The notes under the pieces: generated by a model
Databases searched by the model: none
Seen by the model: only the letters and a program-made list of their open reading frames with translations
Told to the model about the DNA's origin: nothing
DNA from: Campylobacter showae
Lineage (GTDB): Bacteria > Campylobacterota > Campylobacteria > Campylobacterales > Campylobacteraceae
Direction of reading: 5' to 3'
Assembly: GCF_900573985.1 (NCBI RefSeq)
Contig: NZ_UWOK01000001.1
Coordinates: forward strand, 1,054,001 to 1,118,000
DNA length: 64,000 bases
Part shown: positions 7,746 to 15,529 of the stretch, one piece after another
Layout: each line of letters begins with the position of its first letter
Position numbering within the stretch: the stretch's first letter is position 1
Position numbers and translations under genes: made by a program

Positions 7746-8513
7746 TTATCGCTTTATTGGCACTACGAACGGCATGCCGTCGTGTTCTAAAATTTCGCAG
7801 TTTAGTCCGTAAATTTCATGTAAAATTTCTTTCGTATAAAGCTGCTTTGCCGTGCCTGTATAGCGTATCTCGCCGTCTTTTAGCATCACGAGTTCGTCGC
7901 AAAACATAGCGGCCAAATTTAGATCGTGCAGCACGGCTACGGAGAGTAAATTTAGCTCCGCGGTCAAATTCTCGCAGATCTTTAGCATCTGAACCCCGTA
8001 GTTTAGATCCAGCGCGCTCGTAGGCTCGTCAAGAAGCAAAATCTTTGGCTCGCTAACTAGCGCTCTAGCTAGCAGTACGCGCTGAAATTCGCCGCCGCTT
8101 AAAGAGTGGGCGCTGCGTTTGGCGAACCGCTCTACGTCAAGTAGGCGCATGATCTCGTAGGTTTTGGCTACGTCGTTTGCGTCGTATCCGCTAAACTGGC
8201 TTTTTAGATGGCAAAAGCGCCCCGTTAGCACGATGTCCTCGACCGTAAGAGGCATGCTTAAAACCGTTTTTTGCGGGACGAAGCCTAAAATTTTAGCCAG
8301 CTCTTTTAGCGAATAATCCTCCAGCTTTTTGTTTTCCAGTGTTATTACGCCGCTATTTGGCGATAAAATTCTTAGGATATTTTTTAAAAGAGTGGATTTG
8401 CCGCAGCCGTTTGGACCCAAAATCCCTACGAAACGACCATTTTTGAGGCTTAAATTTACGTTTTTTAGTATCTCTTTTTTGCCGTAGCTAAAGCATAGTT
8501 TTTCTATTTTCAC
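7746..8513 (-). CDS. ABC transporter ATPase, heme/iron-complex import
   Basis: The 255-residue FepC/HmuV/BtuD-type ATPase shows Walker A GPNGCGKSTLLKN (about 34-46), Q-loop GFVPQKT, signature SLSGGEFQRVLLARAL, Walker B ILLLDEPTSALD and the switch histidine in AVLHDLNLAAMF. It energises the FecCD-type permease encoded one base upstream. The ChuC position in a chuABCD-like order suggests heme. Confidence 0.93.
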   Translation of the reverse strand: MKIEKLCFSYGKKEILKNVNLSLKNGRFVGILGPNGCGKSTLLKNILRILSPNSGVITLENKKLEDYSLKELAKILGFVPQKTVLSMPLTVEDIVLTGRFCHLKSQFSGYDANDVAKTYEIMRLLDVERFAKRSAHSLSGGEFQRVLLARALVSEPKILLLDEPTSALDLNYGVQMLKICENLTAELNLLSVAVLHDLNLAAMFCDELVMLKDGEIRYTGTAKQLYTKEILHEIYGLNCEILEHDGMPFVVPIKR

Positions 8514-8514
8514 T

Positions 8515-9495
8515 TTAAATGCTCCTGCTTGAGCGGATAGCTAAAAATAGAAAAAACGGAGCGCCGAAAAACGCCGTAACCACGCCGATAGGTATCTCGG
8601 TCGGGCTTAGGACGCTTTTGCCTATCGTGTCGCAGGCTAGCAGGAAAAACCCGCCCGCAAAGGCGCTAATAGGTATCAAAACGATGTTGCTCGAGGTCTT
8701 TAGTATCATGCGCAGCGTATGCGGGATGATTAGTCCAACAAAGCCTATCATGCCCGTAAACGCTACCGAAAACGCCACGGCTAAGGATGAAACGATAAGT
8801 AGGCGTTTTTTCATCTTTTCTACGTCCACGCCTAGGCTTTGAGCCTCCTCGTCGCCGCTTAATATGACGTTTAGCTCAAATCGCTTAAAGTAAAAATACG
8901 CCATAGATAGCACGAGAGGAACGCTGATGTAGGCGATCTTTTCCCAGTTGGCAGAGCCCACGTAGCCCATCATCCACGCTACTATCTTAAAACTATCCTC
9001 GCCGATGAGGTAGGTCGCAAAGCTCGTAAATGCACCCAAAAACGACGAAAACGCGATGCCTATAATAAGAAGCGTGGCGATGGATTTGCCTTTTTTGGAG
9101 AGTTTAAAGATCAGCACCGAAAGTATCGCCGCGCTGAAAAATGCAAACACTCCGTAGTAAAAATCGGGCAATTTTAAAAGATAGGCCACCACGGCGCCAA
9201 AGGTCGCGGCGGAGGCGATACCGATGATGTAGGGGTCTGCTAGCGGATTTAAAAATACGCTTTGCACGACGACGCCGGAGCTTGCTAAAAGCATACCGAT
9301 CAAAAAGGCCATTATGACGCGTGGAAGGCGGATTTCTAGCAGGATGGTTTCCTTTATCTCGTCTATCTCGCCGCCGCTTGCAAATTTGATTATATCTTGC
9401 CACGAGATATCGGCGCCGCCGAGGCTAAGCGAAAATATAAAAAGCAGCGCCGTAAGCGCCGCCAAAACCGCCGTAACTCCGTTTTTAGTAGGCAT
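8515..9495 (-). CDS. FecCD-family ABC permease, heme/iron-complex import
   Basis: The 326-residue integral membrane protein has about ten hydrophobic segments. It carries the FecCD family signatures RLPRVIMAFLIGMLLASSG and VVQSVFLNPLADPYIIGIA near the N-terminus, and GMIGFVGLIIPHTLRMI with FLLACDTIGKSV near the C-terminus. The start overlaps the end of the receptor gene by 11 nt, giving translational coupling. A single permease gene implies a homodimer, as in BtuC/HmuU. It corresponds to ChuB by position. Confidence 0.93.
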   Translation of the reverse strand: MPTKNGVTAVLAALTALLFIFSLSLGGADISWQDIIKFASGGEIDEIKETILLEIRLPRVIMAFLIGMLLASSGVVVQSVFLNPLADPYIIGIASAATFGAVVAYLLKLPDFYYGVFAFFSAAILSVLIFKLSKKGKSIATLLIIGIAFSSFLGAFTSFATYLIGEDSFKIVAWMMGYVGSANWEKIAYISVPLVLSMAYFYFKRFELNVILSGDEEAQSLGVDVEKMKKRLLIVSSLAVAFSVAFTGMIGFVGLIIPHTLRMILKTSSNIVLIPISAFAGGFFLLACDTIGKSVLSPTEIPIGVVTAFFGAPFFLFLAIRSSRSI

Positions 9496-11557
9496 ACTTA
9501 AACTCTACGTAGTAGTTTCTCTCGTCGGCAGGCTCGTATATGTCCTCTAGCTCGCTTTGATAGGCGTTATATTTTTTGTTGAATAAATTTTTAACTCCCG
9601 CAGAGACTGAAAATCCGCCTTTAAATTTATACTTCGCCCCAAGATCTACTAGCGTTCTGGATACGGTTTGCGTCTCGTAGCCAGATATGTCCGTCACGCC
9701 CGAGTAGATAGCCCTTTTTAGCTTTGATAGGTATTTGACGTCAAGGAGTAAATTTAAATCCTTGATCGGCTCGTAGTCGATGCTAGCGACAAATTTGCTC
9801 TTTTGTACGGTCGGCACCTCCATGCCTTTGTTGTTGCCTTTTTTAAATTCGGCTTTTACGTAGGAGAAGGTCTGGCTGGTTTTTAAGTTGTCTAAAATTT
9901 GCTGCTCGGCGTAGAGCTCGGCTCCGTATCTCCTAACGTCGTCTAAATTTATAAAAAACCAGCCGTCGGTTATGTTGTTAGTTAGCGTTCTGGTGTAGAT
10001 TTCGTTTTTCGTATCGGTTAAAAACACGGTCGCGCTTATGAAATTATCATAGATCATATCCCTCACGCCAAGCTCGTAGGTTTGGTAGGTTTCTGATTTT
10101 AGATTATTTACTACGTAGTCGGTTCTGTTTGGCTTATCGACGAACTGAACGGGCGACGGCGAGACGAAGCCGCGCTCAAATTTAAAATAAACGTTGCCGG
10201 TGTCTGAGTATTTAAAGCTAGGCGTTATCTCAAAGGCGTGGTTGTCCGAGTTTTTCTTGCCTTTAAAGGACGAATCGCTAGTTATCGTCCGGCCAGGCGT
10301 CATCTTTACGACGGATTTTGAGCGTCTATCCATATCGTTTCTAGCTAGCTCGAACCTATATCCCGCGCTCAAAGAAAACTGATCGGTGAAGTCGTGCTTT
10401 TCTAGTAAGTAAAACGAATGCGTTTTCTTTTCTACGTCAAATTTGGTCGTGACGTCGGCGCTTACCATGACAGGGCCGCGTCTTCCGGTGGATTTTGAGC
10501 GTATAGATCTTTTGGCCTCTTGTCTTAAAAAATCGTAGCCGAATATAAAATCTCCGCTGCCGTAGCCGTATTTGCCCTTAAATTTAGCTCCGGCTTGTTT
10601 ATCGGTTAGCCCTAGCTCTCCGCTGCCGCCGTCTTTGTAGGCGCTATACGAGTCCATGGTGAGTTTTTGATAATAAGGCGATAGATTAAACGTCAGCGCG
10701 TCGTTTAAATTTATAGAGTAGTCGGCGTTTACGCTAACTCTTTTGTTTAGATAGTCGGTTTTGCTTGATCCCGCTTGCCTTCTGTCTTGCTCTAGCTGAG
10801 CTTTGCTTAGAGCGCCGGTGGTGCGGCTTTTGTCTTTAAAATAGCTTGAGTCGATAGATAGCGCCCGATCGTCCGTTATCTGATAGGTTAGGCCGCCCGA
10901 GACGTAGTCCTCTTTGGTTTTATCCCCGCGTCTATATCCGTTTGAGTCCGATTTTTTCGCGTTTAGTTTTAAAGATAGCGCGTCCGTCACTCCGCCGCCG
11001 ACGTTTAGGGCTACGTCTTTATAGGAGTAGGAGGCTAGCTTGCTAGAGACGCCCGCGTAAAATTTCTTTTTGCTCTTTTTGGTGATGATGTTTATCACGC
11101 CTCCCATCGTACCGCTGCCGTATAGCACGGTGCCGCCTCCCGGGACTATCTCTATCCTATCTACGTCCTCGATAGGTATCATATCTACGGGGATTCTAGT
11201 AGGCGTAGTGTCTATCATGTTTAGCGCGACGCCGTCCACCATCACCTTTACGGTCGTAGTAGATCTAGCCGACGAGCTCCTTCTGGAGCCTTGTCCGCGC
11301 ATATCTACGTTGTTGCCGTTTAGGCTGACGCCGGGAGCTTTTTCTAGCGCTTCTTTGATATCGCGGTATCCCCTATCCTCTATCTCTTTTGCGGTTATAA
11401 CGGTTACGTTTCTAACCTCGTCTTTTAGCGCACTCTCAAAGCCCGTCGTAGTTATGACGGTGGCGTCTAGTCTCGTAGAGCCGCCCTCTGCGGCGTATAA
11501 ATTTATGCTCGCTATCAGCGAAAGCGCGATAGCTCCTTTGCTTGATCTGGCAATCAT
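9485..11557 (-). CDS. TonB-dependent outer-membrane receptor, probable heme/iron complex
   Basis: The 690-residue protein has a signal peptide (to about residue 23, ending NLYAAEG), a TonB-box-like DATVITTT, a plug domain (about 40-160) with DIKEALEKAPGVS, NVDMRGQGSRR and IEIVPGGGTVLYGSGTMGGV, then a 22-strand-type barrel ending in YYVEFKYAY with a C-terminal aromatic residue, as expected for BAM recognition. AAGGAGAGTAACT precedes the ATG. It follows exbD by 50 nt. Its position before a heme-type permease makes it the ChuA counterpart, although no textbook FRAP/NPNL heme motif is obvious (GFVSPSP and NNLKSE occupy those places). It is clearly paralogous to the broken receptor at 12813-14902. 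Confidence 0.9.
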   Translation of the reverse strand: MIARSSKGAIALSLIASINLYAAEGGSTRLDATVITTTGFESALKDEVRNVTVITAKEIEDRGYRDIKEALEKAPGVSLNGNNVDMRGQGSRRSSSARSTTTVKVMVDGVALNMIDTTPTRIPVDMIPIEDVDRIEIVPGGGTVLYGSGTMGGVINIITKKSKKKFYAGVSSKLASYSYKDVALNVGGGVTDALSLKLNAKKSDSNGYRRGDKTKEDYVSGGLTYQITDDRALSIDSSYFKDKSRTTGALSKAQLEQDRRQAGSSKTDYLNKRVSVNADYSINLNDALTFNLSPYYQKLTMDSYSAYKDGGSGELGLTDKQAGAKFKGKYGYGSGDFIFGYDFLRQEAKRSIRSKSTGRRGPVMVSADVTTKFDVEKKTHSFYLLEKHDFTDQFSLSAGYRFELARNDMDRRSKSVVKMTPGRTITSDSSFKGKKNSDNHAFEITPSFKYSDTGNVYFKFERGFVSPSPVQFVDKPNRTDYVVNNLKSETYQTYELGVRDMIYDNFISATVFLTDTKNEIYTRTLTNNITDGWFFINLDDVRRYGAELYAEQQILDNLKTSQTFSYVKAEFKKGNNKGMEVPTVQKSKFVASIDYEPIKDLNLLLDVKYLSKLKRAIYSGVTDISGYETQTVSRTLVDLGAKYKFKGGFSVSAGVKNLFNKKYNAYQSELEDIYEPADERNYYVEFKYAY

Positions 11558-11607
11558 AGTTACTCTCCTTGGTTAAATTTACAGGGAGATAAAACTAGGC
11601 TCATTTT

Positions 11608-12030
11608 CTATCCTTTGGGCTTTTTCTTGATATTTAGCTCGACGTTTTGCGTACCGCTATCTTTTAAAATAGAGATCAAATTTACGACCTCGCCGTAGTT
11701 TATCGCTTCATCGGCGTTTAGTTTGACGCTCTCTTTTTGCTTTGGGGTTAAATTTGCGATTTGAGCGGCTAGATCCGTCAAATTTAGGCTCTTTTGCTCG
11801 CCGCCTACGCTTAAAAGCACTTCGCCGCTAAGCAGATAAAAAACCTCGACGTTTTTGGTATCTTTTTCGTCTAAATTTGACGCGCTTTGGGGTAGGGCGA
11901 TGTCGATATGGGCAAATTTATTAAAAGAGGTCGTAACCATAAAAAATAGCAAAAGCACGAATATCACGTCGATCAGATTTAGCATCGAGATGCCGGCGTA
12001 TCTGGTCTTATTTCTGCGGACATACTTCAC
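11608..12030 (-). CDS. exbD: ExbD biopolymer transport protein
   Basis: About 140 residues: a basic N-terminus (VRRNKTRY), the key membrane segment SMLNLIDVIFVLLLFFMVTT with the proton-relay Asp in LIDVIF, and a periplasmic domain. I place the start at the GTG at 12030 because AAAGGAGA lies 4 nt before it. The longer reading from 12057 runs further back into exbB. The overlap with exbB is then 23 nt. It works with ExbB and TonB to power the receptors. Confidence 0.9.
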   Translation of the reverse strand: MKYVRRNKTRYAGISMLNLIDVIFVLLLFFMVTTSFNKFAHIDIALPQSASNLDEKDTKNVEVFYLLSGEVLLSVGGEQKSLNLTDLAAQIANLTPKQKESVKLNADEAINYGEVVNLISILKDSGTQNVELNIKKKPKG

Positions 12031-12637
12031 AGCTTCTCCTTTCAAAACTGCGTCCAAACAGGCTCATAATGCGGTTTAGGTCGTTTAGGATGAAATCTAT
12101 TTTCTTGCTAATCATGAGAAAAAATATCACGCAAGGAATCGCCACTATAAGCCCAAAAGCCGTCGTATAAAGCGCCTCGGAGATACCGACCGCAACGAGC
12201 GGAGCGTCCACTCCGCCGCTAAGTCCGCTAAAGGCCTTTATCATACCAACTATGGTGCCCAGTAGCCCTAGCTGCGGGCTCGCGCTCGCGCAAAGCCCCA
12301 GTATCCACGTGCGCCGCTCAAGCGAGGTTAGCTGCATGGATACGGCCTCCTCGGCGATGTAGTCGATCTGCGTTTTGCTTGCACCTTCGCCCAAATTTTC
12401 CGCTACGAAAAGCGCGGTTTTGGCAAGCGAGTTTTTGTAGCTTTTGCAAAACTCTTTGATTTTTGCGTAGTCGCCTTCTAAAATAAGATTGCAAAGCTTG
12501 ATCTTAAACGAACTAGTCGCGTCTATCTCGGTAAATAAAAAATACGCTCCCTTTTCAAGAAGCACCGCAATACCGAGCACCGAGAGGCAAAATATCGGCC
12601 ACATAAATATACCGCCGACTTCTATATACTCAAACAT
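12008..12637 (-). CDS. exbB: ExbB/TolQ-type proton channel protein
   Basis: About 209 residues with three membrane helices: IFMWPIFCLSVLGIAVLLEK near the N-terminus, then two in the C-terminal half around SASPQLGLLGTIVGMIKAF and ISEALYTTAFGLIVAIPCVI, the most conserved MotA/TolQ/ExbB blocks. The start is set at 12637, where AGGA lies 5 nt before ATG; an ATG at 12661 lies at the predicted transcription start and has no binding site. It is the first gene of the nine-gene operon running to 4379. Confidence 0.92.
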   Translation of the reverse strand: MFEYIEVGGIFMWPIFCLSVLGIAVLLEKGAYFLFTEIDATSSFKIKLCNLILEGDYAKIKEFCKSYKNSLAKTALFVAENLGEGASKTQIDYIAEEAVSMQLTSLERRTWILGLCASASPQLGLLGTIVGMIKAFSGLSGGVDAPLVAVGISEALYTTAFGLIVAIPCVIFFLMISKKIDFILNDLNRIMSLFGRSFERRSCEVCPQK

Positions 12638-12644
12638 TTTAATC

Positions 12645-12694
12645 CTAATATTAATTATCAAAAGCGGTTTATTATACCGCTGCTATCATTAATC
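12645..12694 (-). promoter_or_regulatory. Promoter and Fur-like sequence of the exbB-flavodoxin operon
   Basis: TATAAT on the minus strand at 12671-12676 lies 34 bp upstream of the exbB ATG. AT-rich Fur-like half-sites flank it: ATTAATGATA just upstream and TGATAATTAATATTA just downstream (12645-12659). Iron repression through Fur is inferred from these and from the function of the operon. Confidence 0.55.
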
Positions 12695-12779
12695 GGTAAT
12701 AAAATTTGACGGTATTTCATAACGTTAGATAATAAAATCCAAATAACGTTTCGCAGAAAAACGGAGCGTCCAAAAAGGC

Positions 12780-12806
12780 AAATTTAGGGTACAGAGCCCT
12801 AAATTT
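12780..12806 (-). terminator. Terminator after the second receptor gene
   Basis: AAATTTAGGG (12780-12789) and CCCTAAATTT (12797-12806) form a perfect 10-bp stem with a 7-nt loop. On the minus strand it is followed by GCCTTTTTGG. It starts 7 bp after the receptor stop and separates it from the exbB operon. Confidence 0.7.
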
Positions 12807-12812
12807 AGCGGT

Positions 12813-14902
12813 TTAGTAGGTGTACTTAAACTCTACGTAGTAGTTTCTCTCGTTTGCCGGACTGTACTCGTAGATGCCGGTTTGGTTGTTTTTGCCTTGG
12901 TAGTCGTAGTATTTTTTGTTAAAGAGATTTTTTACGCCTCCTGTTATGCCAAATCCGTTTTTAAATTTATACGAAACGCCTGCGTCCACGATGCTGCGAG
13001 AGGAGATGTTGTCGTAGTTTACGTCCTTTTTCTTTGAGTAAAATTTATAGTCCGCAAACAAGTGCAAGTCGTTCACGATCTCGTAGTCCGCGCCGAATAT
13101 AAATTTGTGTTTTGAAACGTAGGGCACCTCTTTGCCGGCGTTATCGCCTTTTTTTGATCGTGGCGTTTACGTAGGCGTACGACTGGCTCAAAATCAGCTT
13201 ATCAAAGAGATTTTGCCTGCTAAAAAACTCAAATCCGTAGCGTCTGGTTTTTGCGATGTTGTAGTATTTCCAAGCGTCTCCGTGATTGGCCCCGAGCTCG
13301 GCATAGGCTATCTCGTCGCTAGTATCGGTTAAAAACACGGTAGCGTTTACCGGCATGCTCGCGACGTGATCTTTTAGCCCGATCTCGTAGGTGTTAAATT
13401 TTTCAGATTTTAGGTCGTTAAATTTGTATTGTTTAGTGATCTGATCTTTGTCGGTTAGTTGAGAAGGCGAGGGCGAGATGTAGCCGCGCTCAAATTTAAA
13501 ATATACGTTTCCCGTGTCTGAGTATCTGAAATTGGGCGTAAACTCAAACGCGTGGTTGTCGATATCTCTGCCGTCGCTTATGGCGTTGTAGCTGGTCATC
13601 GGAGGAAAAGGCATGCCGTTTCTAAAGCCTTTCATATCAGAAACTCTGCTCGCCTCGTACTGCGCGAGCTCAAATCTATACCCGAAGCTTAGGTCGAAAA
13701 GCTTGGTAAATTTATGCTTTTCCATAAAATAAAGCGCGTGAGTGGTCTTTTCTAGATCGAGCGTCGTATCGTGCTTCATACTCATCACTGGCGACATTTT
13801 TACGGCATAGTGCGACTCTCTTTCGCCCTTGTTTTGCTCGTAGTCGTAGCCGAAGATAAACTCGCCGCTGCCGTAGTCAAGCTTATTTTTAAAATTTACG
13901 CCGTATTTTTTATCGCCGAAAAGCCCCTCCATCGGATAGCGCACGCCGCGAGCCGACTCGGTCGATGAGGTTTTGATTTTGATTTTTTGATAATACGGCA
14001 TCAAATTTACCGAGTAAAAGTCGTTAAATTTACCCTCATAAACGGCGTTTACGTCGATTTTTTCGTTTTCAAAAAGCTTTGTTAGGCCGTTATTGGCGTT
14101 TTGTCTGCGGTTTTGCGAAACTTGATCCTGGGTTAGGGTGCCGGATCGTTCCTTTTTGATTTAAATATGCTAGGCGTCAAATTTAGCGAGTGGGAGTCGT
14201 TAAATTTGTAGTTTGGCCCGCCGCTTAGGTAGTATCCGCGCTCCTTGTAGTCGTGTCTGTAGCCTTTTTGACCGAATGCTTTGCCGCTAAATTTTAAAAA
14301 CAGATCCTCGCTCACGTTTCCGCCGACGGTTGCTGTGGCGTCGCGGTAGCTATACGAGCCGATTTTTGAGCTTACGTTTGCGAAAAAATCTCGCGGTCTT
14401 TGCTTGGTGATGATATTTACCACGCCGCCTCTAGTGCCGCTGCCGTATAGCACGGCCCCGCCTCCTGGCATCACTTCGACCTGCTCGACGTCCTCGATCG
14501 CGATCATCTCAAGCGGTATGATGCCGTGCGCCGCATCAACCATATTTATCGGCACTCCGTTTAGCATGATTTTTACGGCCATGGTTGGCGTCGCGCCGTC
14601 TCCGCGCATGCCTTGCCCGCGCATATCTATGTTTTCGCCTAAGCTTGAAGTGCTGACGAAATTGACGCTAGGGATCTTTTCTACGAGCTCTTTTATCGTG
14701 CGGTAGCCGTAGGCTTCGATGTCTGTTTTGGTTACGACGAATATATTTCTGGTCTCTTCTTTTAGTGCGCTTTCAAAGCCCGTCGCCGTTACTATGGCGG
14801 CATCAAGCGTGACGTTTTGGGTTTGCGCGTTTAGGCTCGCGGCTGCAACGAGCGACAAAAGTATAAATTTGCCGCCTTGCGCGCCTAATCTTTTTTGCTC
14901 AT
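12813..14902 (-). pseudogene. TonB-dependent receptor disrupted by three A-tract frameshifts
   Basis: Three open pieces align end to end with the intact receptor at 9485-11557. Piece one (to about 14150) has signal, TonB-box and plug, with IDMRGQGMRGDG and VEVMPGGGAVLYGSGTRGG. Piece two (to 13141) is the barrel middle, and piece three (13127-12813) ends YYVEFKYTY. The likely true start is ATG 14902 (AAAGGGAG before it); that frame stops after MSKKD unless one A is added to the A6 tract at 14891-14896. A second added base is needed at A5 (14153-14157), restoring KKERSGTLTQDQ, and one base must be lost at A7 (13149-13155), restoring KKGDNAGKEVPYVSK. The gene may be decayed, switched off by slippage, or a sequencing artefact. 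Confidence 0.85.
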
Positions 14903-14920
14903 TTTGGCTCCCTTTGTTTT

Positions 14921-14945
14921 ATTATAATTAATAATGATAAAAATT
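14921..14945 (-). promoter_or_regulatory. Promoter and Fur-like box of the second receptor
   Basis: TATAAT (minus strand, 14921-14926) lies 18 bp before the ATG at 14902. Directly upstream is AATAATGATAAAAATT (plus-strand reading 14930-14945), close to one half of the classical GATAATGATAATCATTATC Fur box. A second AT-rich tract, ATTAATTAATAATAA, follows around 14970-14985. Iron repression is inferred. The remaining intergenic DNA to 15203 holds nothing else I can name. Confidence 0.55.
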
Positions 14946-15203
14946 CTCGTTATTTTACTATTTTTGGTATTAATTAATAATAAAAATCAATTCTTATAAT
15001 TTTGATTTACGATTATAACGACGCTCGTGAGATTTTAGATTTAGTTTTACGGACGATGTTGCGCGTTTAAATCGTGAAATTTAAAGGCCGAATTTGAAAG
15101 GTTTTAAAATAAATTTGAAGTGGAGTAAATTTGAGGGTTAAATTTGATATAAAAGCAAGCAGACACAGTAAATTTGTGCTACTGCTAATGGAGCAGAGGA
15201 GGT

Positions 15204-15473
15204 TTACCCCTCCATGCTGTTTACGACGTTTATGACCTCGTCGCGTAGGCTCTCGACCGTTAGTTCGGCTTTTTTCTCAAACGGCACGAAGACCTCGCCC
15301 TCATCGCACGCGATGTGCATGCCGTCCTCGGTGATATCGGTCATTTTGACGTTTTGCGGGTTCGTAAAGCCGCCAAATTTCGCGCACATATCCTCTGTAA
15401 GGCCGATGAAGTTATCATTCATCATACCTAGCGCCATGTCTTTGGCTTCTCTTGCCTCTTCGCTTAGCTGCAT
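15204..15473 (-). CDS. Small stand-alone DUF2470-like protein (HugZ C-terminal domain type)
   Basis: An 89-residue soluble protein. MMNDNFIGLTEDMCAKFGG, then VKMTDITEDGMHIAC and VFVPFEKKAELTVESLRDEV, follow the pattern of the DUF2470 domain that forms the C-terminus of HugZ/ChuZ heme-degrading proteins (MN.dH...l......G, iD.dGm.l, v.vpF, lR.e.). The flavin-reductase-like split-barrel half is absent, and Asn replaces the usual His of the first motif. The gene lies 56 bp after an ABC exporter and next to heme uptake genes. A role in handling heme is inference only. It ends GGAGG/CCTCC near the stop, which may help termination. Confidence 0.6.
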   Translation of the reverse strand: MQLSEEAREAKDMALGMMNDNFIGLTEDMCAKFGGFTNPQNVKMTDITEDGMHIACDEGEVFVPFEKKAELTVESLRDEVINVVNSMEG

Positions 15474-15529
15474 TATGTCTCCTTGATTTTAAAATGATAT
15501 CCGTTATTTTAACCATCTTTAGCTGAAAT

